Of a stretch of DNA of 64,000 bases, positions 43,467 through 51,333 are shown one piece after another. Numbering within the stretch: position 1 is the first letter of the stretch; the number at the start of each line of letters is the position of its first letter. The translations under genes and the position numbers were made by a program. Source of the DNA: Parageobacillus sp. KH3-4. GTDB lineage: Bacteria > Bacillota > Bacilli > Bacillales > Anoxybacillaceae. The notes beneath the pieces are model-generated. The model was not told the origin of the DNA. It saw nothing but the letters and a program-made list of their open reading frames with translations, and did not search any database. The stretch is taken from positions 1,646,001 to 1,710,000 of the forward strand of contig NZ_AP025627.1 in NCBI RefSeq assembly GCF_022846435.1. The letters run 5' to 3'.

Positions 43467-44432
43467 ATGCAAAAGCCAGTTGATTTAGGACATGGCATTT
43501 CCATGATTGATTTGTATGATTTAGGAGTTGCTAAGCGTACCGGTACATATGTGCTTCACGAAGAGGAGCTCACCATTATCGAGACGGGGCCAAGCCCTTC
43601 CGTTCCTCATTTATTAAAAGGATTGGAAGCGCTTCATATCGATCCGGCGGATATCCGCTATATTATTGTGACACATATTCATTTGGATCATGCTGGCGGT
43701 GTCGGGGTGCTGCTAGAAAAGTGCCCGAACGCCAGTGTCATCGTCCATCCGAAAGGGAAGCGGCATTTGGCGGAACCGTCGCGATTAATCGCTGGGGCGA
43801 AAGCGGTGTATGGGGAGAAATTTGATGAATTGTTTTCCCCCGTTTTGCCGGTTCCAGAGGATCGTCTTATCGTAAAAGAAGATGGCGATACACTTACGCT
43901 CAGCGACAAGCGCGCGTTGACGTTTTTCGATACGCCTGGCCATGCCAACCATCATTTTTCGATTTACGATTCGCGCAGCCGCGGCGTTTTCACTGGCGAT
44001 ACGATCGGGGTATTTTATCCGCAGTTGCTGAAAAATGGATTGGAATATTGCTTGCCGTCCACTTCTCCGAATCAATTTCGACCAGAGGCGATGCTGCAAT
44101 CGGCTGAACGTCTCGAACAGCTCCAACCTAAACGCATTTATTTCGGTCATTTTGGCATGCTAGAAAACCCTCGCACGGCGTTCGAACAGCTTCGCTTTTG
44201 GCTTCCAAAGTTTGTCGAAGCGGGGGAAAAGGTGATGGCGGAACAATACGGCGCGCCGATGCACGAAAAAGCGGAAGCGGTGTTTCAAGCGTTATATCAA
44301 GAGGTCAACGCCTTTTTGCAAGCAAAACATATTCCAGCGGCATCCGAAGCGCACGATATCATCCGCCTCGATCTGCAAGTATGTTCGCTGGGAATTGTCG
44401 ATTATCTGCAAAAGACAATCAGCCAAGGTTAG
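43467..44432 (+). CDS. Metallo-beta-lactamase-fold hydrolase
   Basis: 321 residues. ATG 43467 is preferred to ATG 43452 because GGGAG then lies 9 bp upstream. Metal motifs are THIHLDHAGG, a central TPGHANHHF and a later GHFG; acidic ligands are in FTGDTIGV. This is a cytosolic MBL hydrolase of the glyoxalase II/lactonase-like branch. The C-terminal ~90 residues are helical. The substrate cannot be told. A perfect terminator hairpin follows at 44550. Confidence 0.9.
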   Translation: MQKPVDLGHGISMIDLYDLGVAKRTGTYVLHEEELTIIETGPSPSVPHLLKGLEALHIDPADIRYIIVTHIHLDHAGGVGVLLEKCPNASVIVHPKGKRHLAEPSRLIAGAKAVYGEKFDELFSPVLPVPEDRLIVKEDGDTLTLSDKRALTFFDTPGHANHHFSIYDSRSRGVFTGDTIGVFYPQLLKNGLEYCLPSTSPNQFRPEAMLQSAERLEQLQPKRIYFGHFGMLENPRTAFEQLRFWLPKFVEAGEKVMAEQYGAPMHEKAEAVFQALYQEVNAFLQAKHIPAASEAHDIIRLDLQVCSLGIVDYLQKTISQG

Positions 44433-44549
44433 TATGCTGTTTCTGATGCAAAGCTGTTTTCAAGGACGGTTCCTCTATTCGAAAATTCTCGGGGGATGAG
44501 ATACCGATTTGAACAAGCGGTCATCCATGAAAATGGTTCAAAATAATGG

Positions 44550-44579
44550 GCTTGGTGATATCACCAAGCTGTTTTTTTG
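44550..44579 (+). terminator. Terminator after the MBL hydrolase
   Basis: A 20-bp perfect palindrome (8-bp stem GCTTGGTG, ATAT loop) is followed by TGTTTTTTTG. Confidence 0.88.
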
Positions 44580-44657
44580 TGAAAAAACCGTACGTTAGGC
44601 AACGTCAAAAAAATGTTGTATGATAAAGAAATAAAGGCAAAAAGAAAGGATGATTGC

Positions 44658-45452
44658 ATGCGACGCGGTATTGTAGGCACTATCACGATTGTATCCGCGC
44701 TAGCGGGAATATTATGGCTTGGCGGCCTTGCCATGACCATTCAAGACCAATTTTTTTCTGCTGCAGCACCGCCGGCAGGCACGACAAAATATACAAAAGA
44801 GCAAAAAACGGACAACCGTGAAATTTATATTGTCGCCCTCGGTGACTCGTTGACAAGAGGAACGGGAGACGAAAGCGGAAAAGGATATGTCGGCTATATG
44901 GTTGATCATCTTCGCAAAAAAACAACGAAGCCGATTCGTGTCACAAACTTGGCCATTAAGGGGCAGCGGTCGGCCGGACTTCTTAAACAATTAGGACAAG
45001 CCGAAATCGAGCGGCAGCTAAAACTAGCCGACATTATTGTCATGACGATCGGCGGCAACGATTTATTTCAAGGCGGGGAAGCGCTTAAACTTGCGTCAAA
45101 GCAGATCGAGCAAGCAAAAGTTTCGTATTTGCGCAATTTAGATCGCATTTTTCAAACGATTCGCCGCGTCAACAAAGATGCCGTCATTTTTTACATCGGG
45201 CTTTACAATCCGTTTAGCGACCTCGGCGCTGCGAAGCAAACGTCAGCGATCGTAAGGCAGTGGAATTTTGCTTCGGCAGAAACGGCGGCTCGCTATTCCA
45301 ATATTATCGCTGTTCCAACGTTCGATTTGTTTGCGCTTCATGTCAATGATTATTTGTACAGCGATCATTTCCATCCGAATAAGGAAGGCTACAAGCGGAT
45401 TGGCGAACGCGTCGCTTCCTTAATTACATTCACAGAGGGGGACGAAAAGTGA
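44658..45452 (+). CDS. GDSL/SGNH-family lipase/esterase, membrane-anchored
   Basis: 264 residues, start ATG 44658 behind AAAGAAAGGATG; the frame is open 45 bp further. An N-terminal helix (~5-28) anchors or exports it. SGNH blocks are IVALGDSLTRGTGD (Ser nucleophile), TIGGNDLFQG and SDHFHPNKEGY (Asp-His). The B. subtilis relative is YpmR-like. It overlaps the ABC ATPase start by 4 bp (GTGA), so the lipase and the ABC pair form one operon, with the lipase acting outside the membrane. Confidence 0.92.
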   Translation: MRRGIVGTITIVSALAGILWLGGLAMTIQDQFFSAAAPPAGTTKYTKEQKTDNREIYIVALGDSLTRGTGDESGKGYVGYMVDHLRKKTTKPIRVTNLAIKGQRSAGLLKQLGQAEIERQLKLADIIVMTIGGNDLFQGGEALKLASKQIEQAKVSYLRNLDRIFQTIRRVNKDAVIFYIGLYNPFSDLGAAKQTSAIVRQWNFASAETAARYSNIIAVPTFDLFALHVNDYLYSDHFHPNKEGYKRIGERVASLITFTEGDEK

Positions 45453-46363
45453 CGAAGCAGGCGACATTAATCGTTGAAAATTTGCGCAAAACGATTCGCC
45501 GCAAAGAAATCATTAAAGGCATTTCCTTTGAGCTAAAGGAAGGGGAAGTGTTCGGCTTTTTAGGGCCAAACGGCGCAGGAAAAACGACAACGATCCGCAT
45601 GCTTGTCGGGCTCATCAAGCCGACATCAGGGCGGATTTCCATTTGCGGATATGACCTTGAGCGCCAGTTTACGAAAGCGATTCGCCATATCGGTTGCATC
45701 GTCGAAAATCCCGAGTTATATCCGTATTTAAGCGGCTGGGAAAACCTTGAGCATTTCGCGCGCATGGTTCCAGGTATTCCGAAAAAGCGAATGAACGAAG
45801 TGGTCGAATTGGTTGGGCTGCAACACCGCATTCATGATCGTGTTAGCACGTATTCGCTTGGAATGCGGCAGCGCCTCGGCATTGCCCAGGCGCTGTTGGG
45901 AAAACCGAAAGTGCTGATTTTGGACGAGCCGACCAACGGGCTTGATCCTGTCGGCATTCGCGAGATGCGCGAATTTATCCGTTTTTTGGCAGAAACGGAA
46001 GGATTAAGCGTCTTAGTGTCCTCCCATTTATTAAGTGAAATTCAGCTGATGTGTGACCGCGTGGCAATTATGGCGAAAGGGACGATGCTACGGATTGATA
46101 CGGTGGAACATTTGTTAAAAGAACAAGCGCGTGTCGTCTGGAAGGCCGAGCCGCTGGAGGCGGCAAAAGCGATATTGGCGGCGGAAACGTCGATTTTTCG
46201 AACAGATGGGGACACGCTGATCACCCCATACGAACCAAAAAAACTTTCCGTTTGGAACAAGAAGCTTGTCGAAGCAGGGGTTGCCGTCCATGAGATCCAG
46301 CCGAAACTGCCGACGCTCGAAGATTTGTTTATCGAATTAACGGGAGGAGAGACAATTGAATAA
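45449..46363 (+). CDS. ABC-2-type exporter ATP-binding protein
   Basis: 304 residues, start GTG 45449 inside the stop of the GDSL gene. Walker A GPNGAGKTT, signature YSLGMRQRLGIAQAL, Walker B VLILDEPTNGLDPVG and SSHLLSEIQ are all present. The CcmA/BcrA-type C-terminal extension is typical of exporters for antibiotics or envelope material. It overlaps the permease gene by 8 bp. Confidence 0.94.
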   Translation: MTKQATLIVENLRKTIRRKEIIKGISFELKEGEVFGFLGPNGAGKTTTIRMLVGLIKPTSGRISICGYDLERQFTKAIRHIGCIVENPELYPYLSGWENLEHFARMVPGIPKKRMNEVVELVGLQHRIHDRVSTYSLGMRQRLGIAQALLGKPKVLILDEPTNGLDPVGIREMREFIRFLAETEGLSVLVSSHLLSEIQLMCDRVAIMAKGTMLRIDTVEHLLKEQARVVWKAEPLEAAKAILAAETSIFRTDGDTLITPYEPKKLSVWNKKLVEAGVAVHEIQPKLPTLEDLFIELTGGETIE

Positions 46364-47336
46364 TCTCGTATACAACGAAATGTTAAAAATTGTCCGCAAA
46401 AAACGTCTGTTTGTCATTGCTGCGATCGTCGCTGTGCTCGTTTCCCTTTTTACGTACGCGCAATTCAAGCAGGTTAAGGAGTTGCAAGAACGTTTAGGGA
46501 CGAGTGATTGGCGGACGCAGCTTCAGCAGCAAATTATCGACGCGCAAAATCGGCTGAATTCGAGCAGCATCTCGGAGGAATGGCGGAAATATTTGCAAAT
46601 CCGCCTCCAACAGCAGCAATACTATTTAGAGCATGACATTAACCCATCCGCCCCTGGCGCGCCGACGTTTATGCGCATGTTTATCGAAAACGCGATCGAT
46701 TTGTTTCTCCCGCTTTTAGTCATGGTCGTTGCCGCTGATTTAGTATCATCGGAAGCAAGCGGTGGAACGATCAAGCTTTTGTTGACAAGGCCGGTGAAAA
46801 GGGGAACGATTTTGCTTAGCAAATACATAGCTCTTCTTTTAGCGATTTCGTTTATTTTGCTAATAGTCGCCTTGCTTTCTTATTTGATTTCAGGAATGGT
46901 ATTCGGGTATCAAGGATGGCGTCTGCCATTGCTCACCGGTTTCACCATTAACGGGGAAGAGCTAAATACGGAAGGGGTTCATTTGCTTCCGCAATGGAAG
47001 TACGTGTTAATCGAACTAGGGCTTGCCTGGTTTGTTTCGATTGTCGTTGGAACATTGACGTTCATGCTTTCTGTATTGATGCGCAGCACCGCCGCGGTAA
47101 TGGGCATTATGCTTGCGGCATTGATTTCCGGAGCGATTTTGTCCAATATGGTGTCCTCATGGGAATCGGCAAAATATTTGTTTATGGTCAACCTCCGTCT
47201 TACGGATTACATCAACGGAACAGCGCCGCCGATTAACGGAATGACGCTTGGCTTTTCCATGACGGTGTTAGCGGTGTGGGGAGTTGCAGCGCTTGCCATC
47301 GCGTTTATGGTGTTTACAAAGCGCGACGTATATTAA
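46356..47336 (+). CDS. ABC-2-type permease
   Basis: 326 residues, start TTG 46356 behind GGGAGGAGAG. One N-terminal membrane helix is followed by a Gln-rich extracytoplasmic loop (~30-115), then five further helices with SSEASGGTIKLLLTRPVKRG, the standard NatB/ABC2_membrane_3 signature. It is partner to the ATPase directly upstream. Operon order GDSL-ATPase-permease suggests a lipid- or envelope-related substrate, but this is inference. Confidence 0.9.
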   Translation: MNNLVYNEMLKIVRKKRLFVIAAIVAVLVSLFTYAQFKQVKELQERLGTSDWRTQLQQQIIDAQNRLNSSSISEEWRKYLQIRLQQQQYYLEHDINPSAPGAPTFMRMFIENAIDLFLPLLVMVVAADLVSSEASGGTIKLLLTRPVKRGTILLSKYIALLLAISFILLIVALLSYLISGMVFGYQGWRLPLLTGFTINGEELNTEGVHLLPQWKYVLIELGLAWFVSIVVGTLTFMLSVLMRSTAAVMGIMLAALISGAILSNMVSSWESAKYLFMVNLRLTDYINGTAPPINGMTLGFSMTVLAVWGVAALAIAFMVFTKRDVY

Positions 47337-47491
47337 AAAAGAAAAGGGACGAGGCCCAATAAGCATTGCCCGCTTTAAGGGTTTCGCCCCTCTTTATATT
47401 AAGCGCACTTTTCGGCAAAAATATTTTTTATTTTTCTAATAATAAAAAATAAATGAATTTAAGAGTGAACGAAAAAAAGTCGATAAATCTA

Positions 47492-47519
47492 TTGACTTTT
47501 TGATTTTTTTCGTTAGAAT
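47492..47519 (+). promoter_or_regulatory. Predicted promoter of the tRNA cluster
   Basis: TTGACT (47492-47497), 16-bp spacer, TAGAAT (47514-47519). Transcription should begin close to 47526, at the foot of the hairpin listed next. Confidence 0.6.
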
Positions 47520-47524
47520 AATAA

Positions 47525-47559
47525 TTGCCGCAAGCGATAGAAACTATCGGTTGCGGCAA
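47525..47559 (+). other. Leader hairpin directly before tRNA-Pro
   Basis: The arms TTGCCGCAAGCGATAG and CTATCGGTTGCGGCAA pair over 16 positions with one mismatch and an AAA loop. Only six bases separate it from the tRNA 5' end. It has no T-run, so it is not a terminator. A role in 5' processing or stability of the tRNA precursor is inferred. Confidence 0.6.
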
Positions 47560-47565
47560 AGATGT

Positions 47566-47639
47566 CGGGAAGTAGCTCAGCTTGGTAGAGCACATGGTTC
47601 GGGTCCATGAGGTCGCAGGTTCAAATCCTGTCTTCCCGA
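47566..47639 (+). tRNA. tRNA-Pro(CGG)
   Basis: 74 nt. Acceptor CGGGAAG pairs with CTTCCCG, discriminator A; D-arm AGCTCAGCTTGGTAGAGCA; anticodon stem CATGG/CCATG with loop TTCGGGT, giving anticodon CGG (codon CCG); T-arm GCAGG-TTCAAAT-CCTGT. CCA is not encoded. Confidence 0.95.
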
Positions 47640-47650
47640 TCATTCATGAT

Positions 47651-47723
47651 GGGGCCTTAGCTCAGCTGGGAGAGCGCCTGCCCCGCACGCAGGAGGTCGT
47701 CGGTTCGAATCCGATAGGCTCCA
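47651..47723 (+). tRNA. tRNA-Ala(CGC), with C33
   Basis: 73 nt. Acceptor GGGGCCT pairs with AGGCTCC (one G-T), discriminator A. Anticodon stem CCTGC/GCAGG with loop CCCGCAC gives anticodon CGC (codon GCG). Position 33 is C rather than the nearly universal U. T-arm GTCGG-TTCGAAT-CCGAT. CCA is not encoded. All stems are intact, so it should fold. Confidence 0.9.
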
Positions 47724-47733
47724 TCATTGAACT

Positions 47734-47826
47734 GGAGGAGTACCCAAGTCCGGCTGAAGGGGTCGGTTTCGAAAACCGATAGGGGTGTCACAGCCCGCGG
47801 GGGTTCGAATCCCTCCTCCTCCGCCA
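47734..47826 (+). tRNA. tRNA-Ser(CGA)
   Basis: Mature 90 nt plus encoded CCA (47824-47826). Acceptor GGAGGAG pairs with CTCCTCC, discriminator G. Anticodon stem TCGGT/ACCGA with loop TTCGAAA, anticodon CGA (codon TCG). The long variable arm expected of serine tRNAs lies between the anticodon and T arms. Confidence 0.95.
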
Positions 47827-47855
47827 TTACATATGGAAAATAGGTGGAAGCGTAC

Positions 47856-47897
47856 AGCTTGCCGATGCAAAGCGGCAAGCTTTTCTATTTTTTTATG
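47856..47897 (+). terminator. Terminator of the tRNA cluster
   Basis: AGCTTGCCG with CGGCAAGCT (perfect 9 bp, 8-nt loop), then TTTCTATTTTTTT. Confidence 0.87.
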
Positions 47898-48012
47898 GAA
47901 AAATGAATCACGCTCCAATTATTGTGAAAATCTTTCTCGGCACAATGAACTTGGATCACCGGAAAACAACAACGTTTTGCTGTTTTACTTTTACGCAGTT
48001 TCTAGACTTAAG

Positions 48013-48050
48013 CAAAAATGGCCTGTCCCTAATTAAAGGAACAGGCCAAA
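48013..48050 (-). terminator. Terminator of azoR
   Basis: On the minus strand, TGGCCTGT pairs with ACAGGCCA, followed by TTTTTGC; it lies just past the azoR stop. Confidence 0.78.
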
Positions 48051-48060
48051 ATGGATCGCG

Positions 48061-48696
48061 TTAAAAGTTTTTCGCTACTTGTTCTGCGCGTTTGATCGCG
48101 TTTTCCTTAATGGATTCGGCCTCATTCGGGAATTGCGCCATTCCCTCGGCGATCACGGATTGTACGTCGGTAATGCCGATGAAGCCGAGCACTGCCCGTA
48201 AATAACGGTCCCCAAATTCCATTTCTTTCGTTGGCCCTTCTGAATAAATTCCGCCGCGCGCTTGAATGTGCACCGCTTTTCTTCCTGTTAATAGCCCTAC
48301 CGAACCATTTTCCGTGTAACGGAACGTTTTTCCCGCAATGCAAATCGTATCAATATAAGCTTTCATTTTCGGCGGGAAACTAAAATTCCACATCGGTGTG
48401 ACAAACACGTATTTATCCGCGCTGACAAACTGATCGGTGAGTTCGTTAATGCGGCTTATCTTTTGTTTTTCGTCCGCGCTTAATTGCTCAAATGATTGCC
48501 CTTGCTGCAGTTTGCCCCAGCCATTCAATACGTCGGCATCGATATAAGGGATATCGGTGCGGTAAAGGTCTAATTCGACAATCTCGTCTTGCGGGTTTTG
48601 TTGTTTATAAGCGTTCAGAAACGCTCTACCGATAGATAAGCTGTAAGACTCTTCTTCCCGCTTTGGATTTGCCGTAATGTACAATAATTTTGCCAT
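48061..48696 (-). CDS. azoR: FMN-dependent NADH-azoreductase
   Basis: 211 residues, start ATG 48696 behind AAAGGAGA (an ATG 18 bp upstream is inside that site). A flavodoxin-like fold with the FMN-binding [20 protein letters not shown] start, [18 protein letters not shown] and the C-terminal [13 protein letters not shown]. Such enzymes reduce quinones and azo dyes and protect from thiol-reactive quinones; B. subtilis AzoR1/2 are under YodB/MhqR control. Here a long inverted repeat lies 40-83 bp upstream of the start, suggesting similar repressor control. Confidence 0.93.
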   Translation of the reverse strand: MAKLLYITANPKREEESYSLSIGRAFLNAYKQQNPQDEIVELDLYRTDIPYIDADVLNGWGKLQQGQSFEQLSADEKQKISRINELTDQFVSADKYVFVTPMWNFSFPPKMKAYIDTICIAGKTFRYTENGSVGLLTGRKAVHIQARGGIYSEGPTKEMEFGDRYLRAVLGFIGITDVQSVIAEGMAQFPNEAESIKENAIKRAEQVAKNF

Positions 48697-48735
48697 GTTT
48701 TTTTCTCCTTTCATTGCGATGAATTAATGCGTTTG

Positions 48736-48779
48736 TCAAACACTATGTAAATCGGCATCACATGTGGCATAGTGTTTGA
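48736..48779. promoter_or_regulatory. 12-bp inverted repeat upstream of azoR
   Basis: TCAAACACTATG (48736-48747) and CATAGTGTTTGA (48768-48779) are perfect inverted repeats, 20 bp apart. The spacing is too wide for one simple dyad but fits two half-sites or a looped operator over the azoR promoter. The regulator is unknown. Confidence 0.6.
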
Positions 48780-49182
48780 ACGTTAATATAATAATGTAAC
48801 TAACTTACTTTTGTAAAGCAAAATACTTTTTAAAAATTCATATCGGAAGAAAAAGAAGCAAATGATCGAGAAAGATGCAGTAAAAAACATAAAGAGGGCA
48901 GAAAAGGAGGGCTTGCCTGCGCGCCAGTCTTTCGCTTTTGCAGGAGATGTTTCACTATCGAAAGACATTCCGATTGATTGCGTTCGAAAATGTGAAAGGC
49001 ATGATAAAGAAGCGACGAACGACACAACAAATGAAAAAAGCCAATTTTCTATCCGTTTGATATACTAAGAGAAAGATCATGTTAGAGGAGACAAAAAATA
49101 AATCGTTTGCATTTATCAGTTCCGTTGGAGTACGATACAAATGAAATTTGTTTGCGAACAAACGGTAAGGAGGAGAAATAAG

Positions 49183-50016
49183 ATGCCGGTACAGCGTCGC
49201 ATCCGCCGCGTGAAAACGGTGCAAATTGAGACAAACAGCCCGATTCATCGCAGTGGACAAGTGTTAGAGCCAGGAAATTGGCAAGAATACGATCCGTTTC
49301 TATTGTTAATGGAGGATATTTTTGAAAGAGGAACGTTTGACTTTCATCCGCATCGCGGAATTGAGACGGTTACGTATGTCATAGACGGACAGCTGGAACA
49401 TTTTGATAGCAAAGCCGGTTATGGAATGTTAGGACCGGGAGACGTGCAATGGATGACTGCGGGCAGAGGTGTTATTCATAAAGAAGATCCGGCCCGCGAC
49501 TCGACGGTGCATAGCTTGCAGCTGTGGATCAATTTGCCGAGCGCGAAAAAAATGATTGAGCCGCGTTATCAAAATTTAAAGGCAGAAGACATGCCGGTCC
49601 GCAAAGAAGACGGGGCGCTGATCCGCGTGTTTTCCGGGTCGTCGCGAGGGGTAAAAGCACCGACGCTCAACCATGTACCTGTAACGATGGTCGAAATGAT
49701 ATTGGAGCCGGGAGCAAGTGTTGTGCAAGATTTGCCGGGAAGTTACAACGGCTTTTTGTACATTTTAGAAGGAAGCGGGACATTTGGCGCTGATAATACG
49801 GAAGGAAAAGCAGGGCAAGTATTGTTTTTAAGCCGTGCCGAAAACGAACCGGAAAGTGAAATTACTGTCACCGCCAAAGAAAAGCTGCGCGTCCTCCTTT
49901 ATGCCGGCGAGCCAGTCAACGAGCCGGTTGTCGCTTACGGACCGTTTGTGATGAACACGCAAGAGGAAATCCGCCAGGCGATCCGCGATTACCAAGAAGG
50001 AAAATTTGCCGAATAA
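49183..50016 (+). CDS. Pirin-family bicupin protein
   Basis: 277 residues. ATG 49183 has a textbook AAGGAGGAG site; ATG 49141 in the same frame has none. The N-terminal cupin shows FDFHPHRGIETVTYVIDG and a later GRGVIHKEDPA, giving metal ligands His-His-His-Glu. The C-terminal pirin_C domain follows from ~170. Some bacterial pirins have quercetin 2,3-dioxygenase activity, others are redox sensors; which applies here is unknown. It is monocistronic with its own terminator. Confidence 0.92.
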   Translation: MPVQRRIRRVKTVQIETNSPIHRSGQVLEPGNWQEYDPFLLLMEDIFERGTFDFHPHRGIETVTYVIDGQLEHFDSKAGYGMLGPGDVQWMTAGRGVIHKEDPARDSTVHSLQLWINLPSAKKMIEPRYQNLKAEDMPVRKEDGALIRVFSGSSRGVKAPTLNHVPVTMVEMILEPGASVVQDLPGSYNGFLYILEGSGTFGADNTEGKAGQVLFLSRAENEPESEITVTAKEKLRVLLYAGEPVNEPVVAYGPFVMNTQEEIRQAIRDYQEGKFAE

Positions 50017-50024
50017 CGGTGATA

Positions 50025-50056
50025 AAAAGCGTTCCGAAATGGGACGCTTTTTTCTA
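50025..50056 (+). terminator. Terminator after the pirin gene
   Basis: AAAAGCGTTCC pairs with GGGACGCTTTT (11 bp, one G-T) and continues TTTCTATT. Confidence 0.82.
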
Positions 50057-50137
50057 TTATCGATATTGCCAAACGTTTTTTTATTTTGGTGGATTATTGA
50101 CGAAAATCAAAATATTTTCTATCCTGAAATTAAATAA

Positions 50138-50153
50138 TTAGATAATTTTCTAA
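50138..50153. promoter_or_regulatory. Possible SdpR operator
   Basis: TTAGATAATTTTCTAA is a 16-bp dyad with one mismatched pair, 29 bp before the sdpR start. SdpR is known to repress its own operon; assignment to this dyad is inference. Confidence 0.35.
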
Positions 50154-50181
50154 ATAACAAAATAATGATGGTGAAAGTAGT

Positions 50182-50460
50182 ATGAAAATGAACCTTGTTT
50201 ATAAAGCGCTGGCTGATCCAACGAGAAGAGACATCCTCAACCTGTTAAAGCACAAGGACTTAACAGCAGGGGAAATCGCTGATCATTTCCGTATCTCCAA
50301 ACCGAGCATTTCCCATCATCTTAATTTGTTAAAGCAGGCGGATTTAGTGCACGCCGAAAAAGAAGGGCAGTACATCTACTATTCTATCAACACGACGGTG
50401 TTGCAAGATGTGTTAGCGTGGCTTTTATCTTTGCAGGAAGGAAAGGAGAAAAAGGAATGA
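50182..50460 (+). CDS. sdpR: SdpR-type ArsR-family autorepressor
   Basis: 92 residues, a single winged helix: YKALADPTRRDILNLLKHKD, LTAGEIADHFRISKPSISHH, then EGQYIYYSINTTVLQDVLAW. The sequence closely follows B. subtilis SdpR. It has no metal-binding cysteines. It overlaps sdpI by 4 bp (ATGA). In B. subtilis, SdpR is sequestered at the membrane by SdpI when the SdpC toxin is present, inducing the operon. Confidence 0.93.
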   Translation: MKMNLVYKALADPTRRDILNLLKHKDLTAGEIADHFRISKPSISHHLNLLKQADLVHAEKEGQYIYYSINTTVLQDVLAWLLSLQEGKEKKE

Positions 50461-51095
50461 AAAGGCATTGGTATTTTCTCTTGTTGATCATCTTTAGTGC
50501 GGGATTTTCCTTATGGGCATATCCGCGGCTGCCGGAGGAAGTTCCGGTTCATTGGAACTTTTCGGGGGAAGTGGATGGCTATTCATCAAAGCTTTTCGCC
50601 GTTTTATTTGGCCCGATTCTCTTGACATGGATTTATGGGATATTGATTGGAGTGGCGAAAATTGATCCGCGTAAAGAAAATTATAAAAAATTTGCCAGTG
50701 CGTATCGTATTTTTGTGAACGCATCGTTGACGTTTTTCGTTTGTATTCACATCGCCGTTATTTTTAGCGGTCTTGGCTACGATGTCAATATGGATTGGAT
50801 TGTGAATATAGGGTTAGGCCTGCTTTTTATCATTCTCGGAAATTATATGCCAAAAGTTAAAGCGAATTATTTCATGGGCATCCGCACGCCGTGGACGCTG
50901 GCGGATGAAACGGTGTGGGCGCGCACGCACCGGTTTGGCGGCAAAGTATTTTTCATTGGCGGAATCATCATCATTGTGTCTGCCTTTGCTCCATCCTCCA
51001 TTCGCGCTGTGTTTCTCATTGCTTCGATCGCCTGCATCGCCATTGTGCCGATGGTGTATTCTTATGCCGTTTATAAAAAGGTTACTGACAAATAA
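50457..51095 (+). CDS. sdpI: SdpI-family immunity/signalling membrane protein
   Basis: 212 residues, start ATG 50457 behind AAAGGAGAAAAAGG. Six membrane helices. The family opening YPRLPEEVPVHWNFSGEVDG and NYMPKVKANYFMGIRTPWTL followed by DETVWARTHRFGG are clear. In B. subtilis SdpI gives immunity to the SdpC cannibalism toxin and doubles as receptor. No sdpABC genes are in this window, so the pair is an orphan immunity unit here. Confidence 0.93.
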   Translation: MKRHWYFLLLIIFSAGFSLWAYPRLPEEVPVHWNFSGEVDGYSSKLFAVLFGPILLTWIYGILIGVAKIDPRKENYKKFASAYRIFVNASLTFFVCIHIAVIFSGLGYDVNMDWIVNIGLGLLFIILGNYMPKVKANYFMGIRTPWTLADETVWARTHRFGGKVFFIGGIIIIVSAFAPSSIRAVFLIASIACIAIVPMVYSYAVYKKVTDK

Positions 51096-51144
51096 GAGAA
51101 AGCAGTACTCCGTGATTGGCAAGCGGCCTTTTCGGCGTTTTTGG

Positions 51145-51181
51145 AGAGGTGGCAATCATTTCGTTGTCCGCCTCTTTTTTA
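51145..51181 (+). terminator. Terminator of sdpRI
   Basis: AGAGGTGG(CAA) pairs with (TTG)TCCGCCTCT over 8-11 positions and is followed by TTTTTTATT. Confidence 0.8.
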
Positions 51182-51254
51182 TTGTCCATTTGTTGTTACG
51201 AAACGTTAAGAAATTGGTTGAACGGGGATAAGTAGTGTGCTTGTAATTTCATTG

Positions 51255-51307
51255 TTGACATGAAACCAAATGGTTTCGTATAATCAAAAACGAAACCAAA
51301 AAGTTTC
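51255..51307 (+). promoter_or_regulatory. Promoter with tandem ArsR-type palindromes
   Basis: TTGACA (51255-51260), 18-bp spacer, TATAAT (51279-51284). The palindrome GAAACCAAATGGTTTC (51262-51277) fills the spacer. A related copy, GAAACCAAAAAGTTTC (51292-51307), follows 30 bp later. This is a clear repression architecture for the ArsR protein encoded second in the operon. Confidence 0.85.
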
Positions 51308-51333
51308 ATAACTAAAATGTGGAGGTTGAAACA

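Noticed and set aside
47340-47395. GC-rich stretch after the ABC permease as a terminator
   Set aside because: Only an imperfect GGGACGA/TCGCCCC pairing with a long loop could be drawn; not convincing.
47582-48036. Open frames over the tRNA cluster on both strands (for example a frame with GSNPVFP and another rich in RIRTDDL)
   Set aside because: They lie wholly on tRNA sequence and are the usual artefact of translating tRNA genes.
48783-49068. Overlapping short frames on both strands between azoR and the pirin gene, one with a hydrophobic stretch (SALFMFFTASFSIICFFFF)
   Set aside because: The hydrophobic one is tempting as a small membrane protein, but neither frame has a properly spaced ribosome binding site. 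Not enough to call.
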